From an uncultured Fluviicola sp. (GTDB taxonomy: Bacteria; Bacteroidota; Bacteroidia; Flavobacteriales; Crocinitomicaceae), in NCBI RefSeq assembly GCF_946478805.1, contig NZ_CAMLDC010000001.1:248001-312000 (forward strand): 64,000 bases of DNA. The letters are read 5' to 3'. A model generated the notes under the pieces. The model did not search any database. It was not told where the DNA came from and was given only the letters and a program-made list of their open reading frames with translations. The translations under genes and the position numbers were made by a program. This document shows, in pieces, positions 35,259 to 46,301 of the stretch. Each line of letters opens with the position of its first letter. Position 1 is the stretch's first letter.

Positions 35259-38200
35259 ATGGCTTACAGAAAAGAAACACCGAAAAAACAAAGTAGCTTT
35301 AACAAGATTACGATCTCGTTGGCTTCTCCTGAGGTGATCCGTGATCAGTCAAGCGGAGAAGTGCTCAAGCCTGAGACAATTAACTATCGTACATACAAAC
35401 CGGAAAGAGATGGATTGTTCTGTGAACGCATCTTCGGACCGGTAAAAGATTACGAATGTCATTGTGGTAAGTACAAACGTATCCGTTACAAAGGAATCGT
35501 TTGTGACCGTTGTGGTGTTGAGGTTACTGAGAAAAAAGTGCGTCGTGAGCGTATGGGACATATCTCTTTGGTAGTTCCTGTAGCACACATCTGGTATTTC
35601 CGTTCATTGCCGAACAAAATCGGTTATTTATTGGGATTGCCAACAAAAAAATTGGATCAGATCATTTATTATGAGCGTTACGTAGTTATTCAAGCCGGTA
35701 TCGCAAATAATTTGGATGGAACTTCCCTTGCTGAAAAGGATTTCCTGACAGAAGAAGAGTACTTGGATATCTTGGATACTTTACCAAGAGAAAACCAATA
35801 CCTGGAAGATACGGATCCGAACAAATTCATCGCTAAGATGGGTGCTGAGGCTTTGTATGACTTGTTGCGCAAATTGAATCTGGAAGATTTATCTTACAGA
35901 TTGCGTCACCAGGCAAATACAGAAACTTCAGTTCAACGTAAACACGAAGCTCTGAAAAGACTTCAGGTAGTTGAAGCAATGCGTGATTCTCAAACACGTA
36001 TTGACAACCGTCCGGAGTGGATGATCGTGAAAGTGGTTCCGGTTATTCCACCTGAATTGCGTCCGTTGGTTCCATTGGATGGTGGACGTTTCGCAACATC
36101 GGATTTGAACGACCTTTACCGTCGTGTAATTATCCGTAACAACCGTTTGAAGCGTTTGATCGAGATCAAAGCTCCGGAGGTAATTTTGCGTAACGAGAAG
36201 CGTATGTTGCAAGAGGCTGTCGATTCATTGTTCGATAACTCCCGTAAAGCTTCTGCTGTTAAAACAGAATCAAATCGTCCGTTGAAATCCCTTTCCGATT
36301 CATTGAAAGGAAAACAAGGACGTTTCCGTCAAAACTTATTAGGTAAACGTGTTGACTACTCTGCGCGTTCAGTAATTGTCGTTGGTCCGGATTTGAAATT
36401 ACACGAATGTGGTTTACCGAAAGACATGGCTGCAGAGCTTTACAAACCGTTTATCATTCGCAAGATGATCGAACGTGGTATTGTGAAAACGGTTAAATCT
36501 GCAAAGAAAATCGTTGATCGCAAAGAGCCGGTAGTTTGGGATATCTTAGAAAATGTATTGAAAGGACATCCGGTTTTATTGAACCGTGCTCCTACACTTC
36601 ACCGTTTGGGGATTCAAGCATTCCAGCCGAAATTGATCGAAGGAAAGGCGATTCGTTTGCACCCGTTGGTAACAACTGCATTCAACGCCGATTTCGATGG
36701 TGACCAGATGGCGGTTCACTTACCATTAGGTAACGCTGCAATTTTGGAAGCACAATTGTTGATGCTTGCTTCTCACAACATTTTGAACCCTGCGAATGGA
36801 GCACCGATTGCGGTACCTTCCCAGGATATGGTTTTGGGTCTTTACTACATCACGAAGTTGCGTACAAGTACCCCGGAACATAAAGTGAATGGTGAGAACG
36901 GTATTTTCTATTCTCCTGAAGAAGTTATCATCGCGAATAACGAAGGTAAATTGGATATGCACGCACCTATCAAAGTGAAGTCATATGACTTGAACGCTGA
37001 AGGTGTGCCAACTTTGATGATGATCGATACCACTTGTGGTCGCGTATTATTCAACGAGGTTGTTCCGAGAGAAGTTGGTTTCATCAATGACGTATTGACG
37101 AAAAAAGCACTTCGTGATATTATCGGACACGTATTGAAAGTATGTGGAACGGCTAAGACAGCGAAGTTCCTGGATGATATCAAGGAATTGGGTTATGGAA
37201 TGGCATTCCGTGGTGGACTTTCGTTCAACCTGGATCATATCATTATCCCGAAAGAAAAAGAAATTTTGGTTGCGAAAGCAGAAACGGAAGTGAAAGAGGT
37301 AATGGCCAATTATAACATGGGTCTTATCACGAATAACGAACGTTATAACCAGATTATCGATATTTGGACACATACCAATTCCCGATTGACAAACACGTTA
37401 ATGGAGCAATTGAAGAATGACGACCAAGGTTTCAACTCCATCTACATGATGTTTGACTCCGGAGCTCGTGGTTCGAAAGAACAGATTCGTCAGTTGTCCG
37501 GTATGCGTGGTTTGATGGCGAAACCTCAAAAATCCGGAGCTTCTGCTCAGGAGATTATTGAGAATCCGATTCTTTCCAACTTTAAAGAAGGTCTTTCGAT
37601 CTTGGAGTACTTTATCTCCACTCACGGTGCACGTAAAGGTTTGGCCGATACGGCATTGAAAACGGCGGATGCGGGTTACTTGACCCGTCGTTTGGTTGAC
37701 GTTGCGCAAGATGTTGTTATCAATGCAATGGATTGTGGAACACTGAGAGGTTTGGTCGCAACATCTTTGAAAAAGAATGATGAGATCGTTGAGCCATTGA
37801 TCGACCGTATTCTAGGTAGAACATCTGTTCACGATATCTACAACCCGGAAACTGAACAATTGATTGTTGAGGCCGGAGAGTTGATTACAGAAACAGTTGC
37901 TGATGAAATCGAAAAAGCAGGTATTGAAGAAGTAGAGATCCGTTCGGTATTGACTTGTGAGATGCGTCGTGGAGTTTGTTCCAAATGTTACGGTCGTAAC
38001 TTGGCTACTCACCGTCCTGCACAAGATGGAGATGCTGTTGGGGTGGTTGCTGCTCAATCAATTGGTGAGCCGGGAACACAGTTGACACTTCGTACATTCC
38101 ACGTTGGGGGTACAGCTTCGAACAGTACAAACGAATCGGATTTGAAAGCAAAATCTTCCGGTAAATTGGAGATTGACGAATTGCGTACAATTACTCGTAA

Positions 38201-39539
38201 AGGTTCTGATGGAACCAATAAAACGATTGTTGTCGGTCGTTCGGCTGAATTGAAAATTACAGATCCGAAAACTGGAGTAGCTTTGATGACATCAAACATT
38301 CCTTACGGTGCTGAAATGATGCTTGAAAACAACATTACAGTGAAGAAAGGTGACGTTATCTGTAAGTGGGATCCGTACAATGCGGTAATCATTTCAGAGG
38401 TTTCCGGTAAGGTGGTATTTGAAAATATTATTGACGGTGTTACTTACCGTGAAGAAGTAGATGAGCAAACAGGATTTACTGAGAAGGTGATCATCGAATC
38501 ACGTGATAAGAAGAAAAACCCTGCAATCCATATTATTGACGCTAAAACGAAAGAAGTATTACGTGAATACAACATTCCGGTTGATTCCCATATTTCAGTA
38601 GGAGAAGGCGACAAGGTGGAAGAAGGTGTGATTTTGGTTAAGATTCCGCGTATCGCTGGTAAAACAGGGGATATCACAGGAGGTCTTCCGCGTGTAACAG
38701 AGTTATTTGAAGCACGTAACCCTTCAAACCCTGCGGTGGTTTCTGAAATTGATGGTATCGTTGAATTTGGAAAAATTAAACGTGGTAACCGTGAAATCCA
38801 GGTAACTTCTAAAGTTGGTGATGTTCGTAAATACTTGGTTCCGCTTTCTAAACACATCTTGGTACAAGAGAACGATTTTACTCGTGCGGGACAACCGTTA
38901 TCGGATGGTGCAATTACACCGAACGATATCTTGAATATCCAGGGACCGACGAAAGTACAGGAGTATATTGTAAATGAAATCCAAGAGGTTTACCGTCTAC
39001 AAGGGGTGAAAATCAACGATAAGCATTTCGAAGTAATCGTTCGTCAGATGATGTTGAAAGTAGAGATCGTTGATGCCGGAGATACACGTTTCTTGGAAGG
39101 ACAATCTGTTCATAAAGCAGATTTCATGGAAGAGAACGATGGAATTTATGGTATGAAAGTAGTTGTTGATGCTGGTGAATCAAGCACATTGAAAGCTGGT
39201 CAGATAGTTTCTGCTCGTAAATTGCGTGATGAGAATTCACAATTGAAACGTGCAGACAAACAACTGATTGAATCCCGTGATGCAGTTCCTGCAACTTCAA
39301 CACCATTGTTACAAGGTATTACCCGTGCTTCATTGCAGACACAATCATTCATTTCAGCTGCTTCCTTCCAGGAAACAACGAAAGTATTGAATGAAGCTGC
39401 AATTTCCGGAAAAGAAGATCATTTATTAGGTTTGAAAGAAAACGTAATTGTTGGTCACTTGATTCCGGCCGGTACAGGTGTACGTCGTTTCCAAAAAGTG
39501 CTTGTTGCAAACCAAGAAGAATTGGATGCGATTTCTTAA
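35259..39539 (+). CDS. rpoC: RNA polymerase subunit beta'
   Basis: The 1426-residue protein carries the catalytic Mg-binding loop NADFDGD (residues 476-482). It has the N-terminal zinc site ('[20 protein letters not shown]'), the second zinc site ('[13 protein letters not shown]'), and the bridge/trigger region with '[16 protein letters not shown]'. Length and order are standard for Bacteroidota. It ends in a strong terminator and closes the translation-transcription block. Confidence 0.99.
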   Translation: MAYRKETPKKQSSFNKITISLASPEVIRDQSSGEVLKPETINYRTYKPERDGLFCERIFGPVKDYECHCGKYKRIRYKGIVCDRCGVEVTEKKVRRERMGHISLVVPVAHIWYFRSLPNKIGYLLGLPTKKLDQIIYYERYVVIQAGIANNLDGTSLAEKDFLTEEEYLDILDTLPRENQYLEDTDPNKFIAKMGAEALYDLLRKLNLEDLSYRLRHQANTETSVQRKHEALKRLQVVEAMRDSQTRIDNRPEWMIVKVVPVIPPELRPLVPLDGGRFATSDLNDLYRRVIIRNNRLKRLIEIKAPEVILRNEKRMLQEAVDSLFDNSRKASAVKTESNRPLKSLSDSLKGKQGRFRQNLLGKRVDYSARSVIVVGPDLKLHECGLPKDMAAELYKPFIIRKMIERGIVKTVKSAKKIVDRKEPVVWDILENVLKGHPVLLNRAPTLHRLGIQAFQPKLIEGKAIRLHPLVTTAFNADFDGDQMAVHLPLGNAAILEAQLLMLASHNILNPANGAPIAVPSQDMVLGLYYITKLRTSTPEHKVNGENGIFYSPEEVIIANNEGKLDMHAPIKVKSYDLNAEGVPTLMMIDTTCGRVLFNEVVPREVGFINDVLTKKALRDIIGHVLKVCGTAKTAKFLDDIKELGYGMAFRGGLSFNLDHIIIPKEKEILVAKAETEVKEVMANYNMGLITNNERYNQIIDIWTHTNSRLTNTLMEQLKNDDQGFNSIYMMFDSGARGSKEQIRQLSGMRGLMAKPQKSGASAQEIIENPILSNFKEGLSILEYFISTHGARKGLADTALKTADAGYLTRRLVDVAQDVVINAMDCGTLRGLVATSLKKNDEIVEPLIDRILGRTSVHDIYNPETEQLIVEAGELITETVADEIEKAGIEEVEIRSVLTCEMRRGVCSKCYGRNLATHRPAQDGDAVGVVAAQSIGEPGTQLTLRTFHVGGTASNSTNESDLKAKSSGKLEIDELRTITRKGSDGTNKTIVVGRSAELKITDPKTGVALMTSNIPYGAEMMLENNITVKKGDVICKWDPYNAVIISEVSGKVVFENIIDGVTYREEVDEQTGFTEKVIIESRDKKKNPAIHIIDAKTKEVLREYNIPVDSHISVGEGDKVEEGVILVKIPRIAGKTGDITGGLPRVTELFEARNPSNPAVVSEIDGIVEFGKIKRGNREIQVTSKVGDVRKYLVPLSKHILVQENDFTRAGQPLSDGAITPNDILNIQGPTKVQEYIVNEIQEVYRLQGVKINDKHFEVIVRQMMLKVEIVDAGDTRFLEGQSVHKADFMEENDGIYGMKVVVDAGESSTLKAGQIVSARKLRDENSQLKRADKQLIESRDAVPATSTPLLQGITRASLQTQSFISAASFQETTKVLNEAAISGKEDHLLGLKENVIVGHLIPAGTGVRRFQKVLVANQEELDAIS

Positions 39540-39563
39540 GATTTGATTATCTAAATAAAATAG

Positions 39564-39599
39564 AAATCCCTCTTGGTCTGACTAAGAGGGATTTTTTTT
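39564..39599 (+). terminator. Rho-independent terminator of rpoC
   Basis: AAATCCCTCTT (39564-39574) pairs with AAGAGGGATTT (39584-39594) through eleven pairs over a nine-base loop, followed by TTTTT. Confidence 0.92.
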
Positions 39600-39652
39600 C
39601 CAACCTTTTCCATTTTTAAACATTAACTATTCAACAACTAAATCAAGTTTTC

Positions 39653-40540
39653 ATGAAACGAACATTACTTTTAGCATGTAGCATTCTGTCTTTTGTATTC
39701 CTGAATGCACAAACAGTGACCTATCATCCTTTGCATGGTGATTATTCACAGTATGTCTACAGATTTCAATTATGGGATGGTAGTAATATCAATGAAGCAT
39801 TTTACAAAACAGTTTGGTCCGGGGATTCAACTATTAACGGCCAGGTATATACCCGCATTTTTCATGGAAGTGTCTATGGCGGGGGAATTCGGGAAGACGT
39901 TGCAAATCAGCAACGATTTTTTATAAACACGAATGATATTGAAACAAACATAACGATTACCCATGATTTGGCAGTTGGTACACTTTTAACGGACAGCAGT
40001 GTCTATTTGAATGCTTTTCGAACGTACTTGGATGATGCGCCTTTTTTTGCATACTATGATACATTGATGGTTGCAACAAGAGACAGTGTGCTGGAGCCTT
40101 ATGGTAATTACAGTATAACTTACCGATTGACAAACCTGCAAGGTAACGGCGAATCGGTCCTTTTTAATACCTATAGTGGTTTACTGGAAGTTAACGGATT
40201 TGAATATAATTATTCGCAAATTTGTTATAGAGAAGACGGTGAGCAAACACCTCCGGGCCAAGAGACGCCTTGGACACCCATGTGTGATTTGGGAACGGAT
40301 GAGAATGATTTACTCCAAATAGAGCTGTTTCCGAACCCGGTATCCGAAGTGCTCAACCTTTCAGGAGATCTGGCAATAATAACCGATCTGACCATTTATG
40401 ATGTAAACGGGACACGGATCAAGCAAGTTCCGTTGTCGGAAATTTATTCAGGGATTTCCTTGAAGGAATTGAGAAATGGGATCTATTTACTTGCATTTAA
40501 TGGGGGTGCCAAAACTTTCAGGTTCGTTAAACAGAATTAA
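39653..40540 (+). CDS. Secreted protein with T9SS sorting domain
   Basis: The 295-residue protein has a signal peptide (MKRTLLLACSILSFVFLNAQ). A beta-rich body with 'YHPLHGDYSQYVYRFQLWDG' and 'TINGQVYTRIFHG' looks like the 'T9SS-associated Gln/Asn-rich' secreted proteins of flavobacteria. The C terminus ('IELFPNPVSEVLNLSG', 'YDVNGTRIKQ', 'LRNGIYLLAF', 'RFVKQN') is a type A sorting domain. Predicted to be exported to the surface. Function unknown. Confidence 0.82.
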   Translation: MKRTLLLACSILSFVFLNAQTVTYHPLHGDYSQYVYRFQLWDGSNINEAFYKTVWSGDSTINGQVYTRIFHGSVYGGGIREDVANQQRFFINTNDIETNITITHDLAVGTLLTDSSVYLNAFRTYLDDAPFFAYYDTLMVATRDSVLEPYGNYSITYRLTNLQGNGESVLFNTYSGLLEVNGFEYNYSQICYREDGEQTPPGQETPWTPMCDLGTDENDLLQIELFPNPVSEVLNLSGDLAIITDLTIYDVNGTRIKQVPLSEIYSGISLKELRNGIYLLAFNGGAKTFRFVKQN

Positions 40541-40606
40541 AGAGTTCCCGCTCAGTTTTAACTGAGTAGAATTTTTATATTTAAGGAAATCTATGACTCA
40601 TTGTTT

Positions 40607-41116
40607 ATGATAAATCTTTTGAAAAAGGTATCGTTTAACTTACTGCTTGTATTGCTCTGTTTTTCGCATGCTTACGGACAGATTGAAAGCCCGGATACCC
40701 GAACAATGGCAAAAAAGGAGGATATTTCCTGTTTTTATATGATTGACCGGGTTTACACAGATCCGCGGAATCCGGATAAGCGGACAGTTGTTGGCGGAGT
40801 GAATTTTTTCCAGGTGGAGAATGGAATGATCAGCGTTGCAGCAATGACTCCGAAGAAATCCTTTAATTTTACCGGATCAATCGATAGTTTGGAAACAGAT
40901 GTTGTGGATAATGTGCCTGTCATGCGGATCTATGCAACAAACAATTTCAATAGTATCACCATCTATCCATATATCTTTGAAATATCCCAAAACCCGGATC
41001 AGAGTATTGTTATACACGCTCATCGCCAAAGAAGTGTTGCTTATCAGTATTACTTTGATGTACACAAAGCAAGTGCCAAGGAAATTGCAGATACGCGTGT
41101 AAATGCATCCAAATAA
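40607..41116 (+). CDS. Secreted protein of unknown function
   Basis: With the ATG at 40607 the protein has 169 residues and a signal peptide (MINLLKKVSFNLLLVLLCFSHAYGQ). The in-frame TTG at 40601 would add two residues only. The mature part is beta-rich ('TVVGGVNFFQVENGMISVAAMTPKK', 'VMRIYATNNFNSITIYPYIFEIS'). No sorting domain or Cys. I do not recognise a family. A hairpin terminator follows 26 bases after the stop. Confidence 0.6.
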   Translation: MINLLKKVSFNLLLVLLCFSHAYGQIESPDTRTMAKKEDISCFYMIDRVYTDPRNPDKRTVVGGVNFFQVENGMISVAAMTPKKSFNFTGSIDSLETDVVDNVPVMRIYATNNFNSITIYPYIFEISQNPDQSIVIHAHRQRSVAYQYYFDVHKASAKEIADTRVNASK

Positions 41117-41142
41117 TATAGCGGGAAACCGAAATAAAACAA

Positions 41143-41175
41143 AAATCCCCCTGCCGCAGCAGAGGGATTTTTTAT
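41143..41175 (+). terminator. Terminator after the 40607 gene
   Basis: AAATCCC (41143-41149) pairs with GGGATTT (41164-41170), continued after one mismatch by CTGC/GCAG, over a four-base loop, followed by TTT. Confidence 0.75.
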
Positions 41176-41343
41176 ACTATGAGAAGCTTAGTTAGCTGAC
41201 GATCCAAGGCAAAAAGTATACTAAAATCCGATTGTAGGTGTATTTTTATTGAAACCAAAGCTGCTTGATTAGGTGTTTTGATAGAACCTGTTCTTTAGGC
41301 AAAATTCATACCTCTTTCGGAATTCTAGGGTAAAAACGATAAA

Positions 41344-41371
41344 AAAAGAGAGAACTTACATCCTCTCTTTT
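41344..41371 (-). terminator. Terminator of the 41395 lipoprotein gene
   Basis: AAAAGAGAG (41344-41352) pairs with CTCTCTTTT (41363-41371). On the minus strand it lies 24 bases after the stop codon and is followed by a T-run. The rest of 41176-41343 shows no gene. Confidence 0.75.
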
Positions 41372-41394
41372 AAATTTTTATGGAACCTCGTTGA

Positions 41395-42324
41395 CTACGG
41401 TACAATAACCGGTTTCAAACCACGTAATCCCATATCAGTTGGGTAATCTCCACCAGCTCCGGGTTCGTACTTACCGTCTTGGTTCGCATCATACCATTCA
41501 AAGCTTTTATTAGTAGAAAGATTCATGGTACAATTGATATCTTGAGTCTCATTTCCGGTGATGGTGAATGGAGTATCAAAACTTCCTGTTACAACACATG
41601 ATCCGGCCGGAACAGGTGAAGTTGCAGATAATGGATTTGGTACTGTTGTACTTGGAGCTTGTCCTTCGATTACAATCCCCAGGTTTTCAAACCCCCAATA
41701 TCCTTGCAATTTATTTGCATTGACAGTGACTGTTTGGTTCCAGATCTTGTAATTGGAAATATACGTATTGAATCCAACAAATGAAGCCAATCGACCGGTG
41801 TAATCCGCACCATTATATCGATAATCCAAATCGTAGTTTTGGTATGTCAACGACATACGCACCCAGTTGTAAGTATCAGGTGAAATGTTTTTCAATGGAA
41901 TTTTGATGAATACTTCGTTGTCCCCTTTGATGATTGCTTTGCTGAAGTCAACCGCATTGGAACCTCCGGCGGTTGTTTCAGCTCCATGATACAAAATCTC
42001 ACCGGCCCCTAATTGTGTATACATGCTTTGTGCAAATTCAATATAATGAGCACTCATTCCGTGGAAAATTGGAGATTGAGCAGAGTGATTCGAAGGAATC
42101 GTTGCCGGGTTTCCAAAATTATCCAAACGCGGTGCCAATGAATCGAAATGAAGTTTAACGACCAGGTAAGGACCTGTTTCCGTTTCAGAAGTGTAAGTAC
42201 AACTTCCATCATCTGAAGTTGCTTTGTCGTTGTAGTTAGTTGCAGTAGAGTCTGTACAACCTTTTTTCTTACATCCTACTGAAATTGCAGCAAGCAGGAT
42301 GAACAGAAACGTTAGTTTTTTCAT
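41395..42324 (-). CDS. MbnP-like lipoprotein
   Basis: The 309-residue protein has a lipoprotein signal with lipobox SVGC (Cys 18, followed by KKKGC). The start of the mature part has 'CTDSTATNYNDKATSDDGSC', the Cys-containing calcium-loop repeat widespread in secreted Bacteroidota proteins. The body is beta-rich with 'YLVVKLHFDSLAPRLDNFGN', which resembles the MbnP family (copper-binding partners of MbnH) in its opening, but I cannot confirm the family. It is outer-membrane or periplasmic. Confidence 0.6.
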   Translation of the reverse strand: MKKLTFLFILLAAISVGCKKKGCTDSTATNYNDKATSDDGSCTYTSETETGPYLVVKLHFDSLAPRLDNFGNPATIPSNHSAQSPIFHGMSAHYIEFAQSMYTQLGAGEILYHGAETTAGGSNAVDFSKAIIKGDNEVFIKIPLKNISPDTYNWVRMSLTYQNYDLDYRYNGADYTGRLASFVGFNTYISNYKIWNQTVTVNANKLQGYWGFENLGIVIEGQAPSTTVPNPLSATSPVPAGSCVVTGSFDTPFTITGNETQDINCTMNLSTNKSFEWYDANQDGKYEPGAGGDYPTDMGLRGLKPVIVP

Positions 42325-42401
42325 GTTTTTAAGTTTTTCGAATGCTAAAATAGGGAAATAAAGGGGATATGTAAACTTCTAATGTTTTCTAAACAAGAAC
42401 G

Positions 42402-43283
42402 TTACTTTTTGTTAATCATATAAACAGCGGCAATTCCCAAAATACCTCCGATAATGGTATGAATTTCCAGATTTTCACCAAGAATGGCGAATGAGAAGAC
42501 GGCCGCGCTGAATGGTACGATGAAAATAAAACTACTGGCCTTTTCAGCGCCGATTTTGGAAGTAGCAAAAAAATAGGTGGTGGTTGCCAAAGTCACTGTG
42601 ATGACACTGGAAAAAAGAATATTGCCCCAAAAATGGATGTCTGTCGATTGGATCAATTTACCAATCGCAGTCGGGTTACAAAATGGGACGATGCAGAGGA
42701 AAGTCACTAAATACATCCACCAGGTAAATGCAAAAGGGGAACCGTATTTCGCAGATTTCGATGTAAATTTGCTCATAACTGCCCAAATTAAAGCGCTCAG
42801 TAGAAAATACAGGTTTCCAGGTTTGGCAAAAATAGCTTCATTTCCCCAGATTTTCAGAAGTGTCAATCCCGCAATGATTCCAAACAATAAGCCGATGAAT
42901 TCATTTTTAGATGGTCTTTTCCAATCGATCAGCATTCCAAGACCATAAGCCATAACGGGGTTTAAGGTGGTGACTAAAATTCCACCTGCACCAGGATTTC
43001 CATTTTGAAGACCGGCCAGGAAGGTATAATTATAGCTTGCCATCAAGATTCCCGAAATCAATAAAAATGGAATCCCTTTTTTAGAGATGACCAATTTTGT
43101 CCTGAGTGGGATGAGCAGAAGCAATAAACTGATGACGACAAACCCATAACGGAAAACTCCCAAATCGACCGGAGCTGCGAATGTTGTCAGGACCTTATTC
43201 GCCGGCCAACTGACTCCCCATATAATCATACTGAGAATCATGAGAATTGTCAGTGTGGATTGAGAAGACTGTTTTTCGTTCAT
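42402..43283 (-). CDS. DMT superfamily (EamA) transporter
   Basis: The 293-residue protein has ten predicted transmembrane segments as two EamA repeats, with characteristic 'IWGVSWPANKVL' and 'FLLSALIWAVMSKFTSK'. DMT exporters move amino acids, nucleosides or drugs out of the cell; the substrate is not readable. It is divergent from the DUF3467 gene with 68 bases between the starts, where TAATTTTG on the minus strand may be its -7 box. Confidence 0.9.
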   Translation of the reverse strand: MNEKQSSQSTLTILMILSMIIWGVSWPANKVLTTFAAPVDLGVFRYGFVVISLLLLLIPLRTKLVISKKGIPFLLISGILMASYNYTFLAGLQNGNPGAGGILVTTLNPVMAYGLGMLIDWKRPSKNEFIGLLFGIIAGLTLLKIWGNEAIFAKPGNLYFLLSALIWAVMSKFTSKSAKYGSPFAFTWWMYLVTFLCIVPFCNPTAIGKLIQSTDIHFWGNILFSSVITVTLATTTYFFATSKIGAEKASSFIFIVPFSAAVFSFAILGENLEIHTIIGGILGIAAVYMINKK

Positions 43284-43351
43284 GCTCCAAAATTACTCAT
43301 TATCAAAAGATGTTTACCTGAAATTTGAGAAAGCTTTCGTATTTTCGCTTC

Positions 43352-43660
43352 ATGGAAAATAATGAGAATCAAATAAACATCGAGTTAAATGAAGAACTGG
43401 CTGAAGGGGTTTATTCCAATTTGGCTATTATCACGCATTCTCAAGCGGAATTTGTTGCTGATTTTGTTCAGATGATGCCCGGAATGCCTAAGGCAAAGGT
43501 ACGTTCCCGCGTTATAATGTCGCCACAAAATGCGAAACGTTTGATGCGTGCTTTGGCAGAAAATGTTCAAAAGTATGAGCAGGTGAATGGTGTTATCAAT
43601 GATACGGATACCCCACCATTTCCACCGATGAATTTTGGAGGAACAACGAATCAGGCATAA
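43352..43660 (+). CDS. DUF3467 family protein
   Basis: The 102-residue protein (ATG 43352; the longer frame to 43325 is not favoured) has the family pattern 'INIELNEELAEGVYSNLAIITHSQAEFVADFVQMMPGMPKAKVRSRVIMSPQNAKRLM' in part: 'GVYSNLAIITHS', 'EFVLDF'-like 'EFVADFVQMMPG' and 'SRVIMSPQNAKRL'. The family is common in Bacteroidota and plants' chloroplast relatives; function unknown. Confidence 0.85.
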   Translation: MENNENQINIELNEELAEGVYSNLAIITHSQAEFVADFVQMMPGMPKAKVRSRVIMSPQNAKRLMRALAENVQKYEQVNGVINDTDTPPFPPMNFGGTTNQA

Positions 43661-43728
43661 TTCATCGATTGAAGATATTCACTCCTTTGAAATCGTTTTT
43701 AATCAGTTAACCCTTTAGAATCTGGAAT

Positions 43729-45009
43729 TTGCTAAGTAAACTGAGTACTAATAATCGATCCGAGTTTTCAAAGAACATTCTTAAGTTGATGACAGGAACT
43801 GTTATTGCTCAATTGATGTCAATAGCTTTTTCCCCGGTCATTTCACGCCTTTATTCACCGGAGGAGTTCGGTTTATTCACAATAATCAGTTCCATTTACG
43901 CACTCGTCGTATTGATCTCAGGAGGAAGGTATGAAGTTGCGTTGATGGTTCCAAAACGCAATGTAGACGCCATCAATCTTTTGGGACTGTCCTTTTTTGT
44001 GAATCTTGGATTTCTTCTGTTGTCCTACCTGGTACTTTTTATTTTACCTTATTTCGGACTTCAGAACAAATTGGGATTCTGGTATTACCTGCTTCCTGTT
44101 TTTGTCTTTCTAATCGGTTTTGGTCAATGTCTGATAGCTTGGAATAATAGGAGAAAAAAATACAGGAGTATTGTCAACTTCAGAATAACACAATCGTTAC
44201 TCAATAATGTTTTTCCTATTTCAAACAGTCTTTTAAAGGTTCCTGTAAATGGAATCCTTTTGGGTTATTTAGGTTCGGCTGTTATTTCGCTTGGAGTTAT
44301 TCTATTCCAGGTAAAGGCAGATTTCGCATTGATGTGGAAAGGAATCAGGATTGACCGGATGCTATTTATGGCGAAGAAGTATTCCAGGTTCCCACTGATC
44401 AATGCATTTCAGGCTCTTTTGGACGCGATACAGATCAATGGGCTTATTTATGTTATCTCCTTTTTATTTGGAAACTACCAGGTAGGAATATTTTCATTGG
44501 CAATCCGCATTTTGTTCGTACCGATGAGTTTTGCCGGTTCAGCCATAGCACAGGTATTTTACCAGGAAGCAAATTCAAACATCCATAACAAGAAACCATT
44601 AATGCCTTTATTGAAACGCACAATCAAAATGAATTGTTTGATGATTCTGCCGGTAATGTTTGTTTTGCTCCTTTTCGGACCGCAATTGTTTTCCTTTGTT
44701 TATGGAAAAGAGTGGCTGGAAGCAGGAGTCTATGCACAGTATCTTTGCGTGTGGATCTGTATTGATTTTGTAAGAGCTCCTCTTTCTCAGATTCCGATCA
44801 TCCTGCACAAACAACACGCATTGTTGATCTCGTCCATTGTGAATAATGTGCTTTTATTTGGATTGTTGTTTTTGGGATCACTACAACATTACAACCTGAA
44901 AACCCTGTTATTGATTATATCCGCTCTTCAAGTTTTATATATCTTAGCATTAATTGTTTGGATTATAACTACCGCTAAGGAAGATGATACAAAGAGACTG
45001 AATCTCTGA
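43729..45009 (+). CDS. Wzx-type polysaccharide flippase (first of three)
   Basis: The 426-residue membrane protein has about 12 hydrophobic segments and the MATE/Wzx pattern 'LMTGTVIAQLMSIAFSPVISRLYSPEEFGLFTIISS'-like opening. It is expected to flip lipid-linked oligosaccharides across the inner membrane. The only start that gives the whole first helix is a TTG (43729). It opens the polysaccharide locus. Its closest relative in the window is the flippase at 53724, which shares LMTGTxIAQL and a similar length. Confidence 0.85.
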   Translation: MLSKLSTNNRSEFSKNILKLMTGTVIAQLMSIAFSPVISRLYSPEEFGLFTIISSIYALVVLISGGRYEVALMVPKRNVDAINLLGLSFFVNLGFLLLSYLVLFILPYFGLQNKLGFWYYLLPVFVFLIGFGQCLIAWNNRRKKYRSIVNFRITQSLLNNVFPISNSLLKVPVNGILLGYLGSAVISLGVILFQVKADFALMWKGIRIDRMLFMAKKYSRFPLINAFQALLDAIQINGLIYVISFLFGNYQVGIFSLAIRILFVPMSFAGSAIAQVFYQEANSNIHNKKPLMPLLKRTIKMNCLMILPVMFVLLLFGPQLFSFVYGKEWLEAGVYAQYLCVWICIDFVRAPLSQIPIILHKQHALLISSIVNNVLLFGLLFLGSLQHYNLKTLLLIISALQVLYILALIVWIITTAKEDDTKRLNL

Positions 45010-45032
45010 AAACACACACGCTATTATTTTAT

Positions 45033-46301
45033 ATGAAGGCACTTGACTATATAAAGAAGAACCAGGTATTTCTGTTTTTCACCATTTTAATTTTTTTTCC
45101 CACAATCCGCCTGCTCGTATTAGGATCGTCACACGCCTCAGGAATCGGGGTGGTGTTTTCTGTTTTGCCCGAGTTGCTATTTAGCTTGATACTCCTTTTT
45201 GCGTTTACTCAATTTTGGAAGACAAAAGACAGGACAATTACTTTGTTGGATAAGTTGGTGCTTGGTTATTTTCTTTTCAATGTAATTATTGGAGTTTATC
45301 TGGCACATGATCTGAAAGCAAGTATATACGGTTTCCGATTATCTTATTTTCCAATGTTGGCTTACTTTGTCGGGTCTTTTTATTGGGACAGGTCGGTTGA
45401 CATTGAAAAGTTATTCAGAGGTTTTTTCAAGATTTTAATAGTGGTTGCGGTAATCGGTTTCCTGCTGTATTTTGTTTTTCCCGATTTACATCTTTACTTC
45501 CACAAGATGACTACGGATAAACCTATGGCAAGGGCATTCGGGATGATTGTACGCATGACTTCCATTCTTTGGACGCCTGTTGTTTTCGGAGTTTTGATGA
45601 TGACCGCGTTTTGCTATTGGGCTTACAATTATTTCAAAACCGGAAATAAATGGGATTTACTTTACACATTCGTCGTTACAATGGCAATGATGTTAAGTAT
45701 ATCCAGGGGACCGATCATTGCTTCTGTAATCGGGTTTCTTGTTTTGGCTGTCATTTCCAGGAACATAAAACGGATCTTGGTAATATTCGGGTTGATCGCC
45801 CTGAGCGTTTCTATGACATTTTTAGTTCTGATGAACAGGACTTCCATGCTTGGATGGATCGTGGAGTCGTCAAAAGAAACGATCAGTTTGGAAAAAGGTA
45901 ACACACGTGTTGATCTGTGGTATGAAGTTGCAAGCACCCTGAAGCACAACCCGATGGGTTTAGGCTTGGGGAAAGCAGGACATGCTGCAGTTCAGAATTT
46001 TCCGCCGGATACTCCCGGAGTTTCGTTTGCTTCAACGGATGGTTGGTATTTCAAATTGATGATAGAAACAGGGGGCATAGCTTTGGCTCTGTACCTTATA
46101 ATGGCTCTTTTCTTTTTTGTTGCAATGATCCGCTATGTCAGAAGGAATTCGTTTGACTTTGTGAGTTTTATACTGACACTGTTCATTACGATCGGGTTCG
46201 TCAATATCGTAAGCAATGTCTTGGATTTTTACTTGTTTAGTTACCTATATTGGTTAATTTTGGGCGCATTCGCGTTGCGATTAAAACAAGAGAATAGATG
46301 A
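45033..46301 (+). CDS. O-antigen ligase/polymerase-like membrane protein (first of three)
   Basis: The 422-residue protein has about 12 transmembrane segments and a large periplasmic loop with 'GNTRVDLWYEVASTLKHNPMGLGLGKAG', the Wzy/WaaL motif (Arg and the GxGxG-like region). It either polymerises repeat units or ligates the chain to lipid A; sequence alone cannot tell. It overlaps the next gene by four bases. Confidence 0.8.
   Translation: MKALDYIKKNQVFLFFTILIFFPTIRLLVLGSSHASGIGVVFSVLPELLFSLILLFAFTQFWKTKDRTITLLDKLVLGYFLFNVIIGVYLAHDLKASIYGFRLSYFPMLAYFVGSFYWDRSVDIEKLFRGFFKILIVVAVIGFLLYFVFPDLHLYFHKMTTDKPMARAFGMIVRMTSILWTPVVFGVLMMTAFCYWAYNYFKTGNKWDLLYTFVVTMAMMLSISRGPIIASVIGFLVLAVISRNIKRILVIFGLIALSVSMTFLVLMNRTSMLGWIVESSKETISLEKGNTRVDLWYEVASTLKHNPMGLGLGKAGHAAVQNFPPDTPGVSFASTDGWYFKLMIETGGIALALYLIMALFFFVAMIRYVRRNSFDFVSFILTLFITIGFVNIVSNVLDFYLFSYLYWLILGAFALRLKQENR

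Noticed and set aside
31391..39539. Many open frames opposite rpoB and rpoC, some near 100 codons.
   Set aside because: They are complements of strongly codon-biased genes, lack typical starts and show low-complexity Ser/Thr/Asn content.
43681..43728. An ATG start for the first flippase.
   Set aside because: The first in-frame ATG lies inside the first helix; homology with the flippase at 53724 requires the upstream residues, so the TTG is kept.
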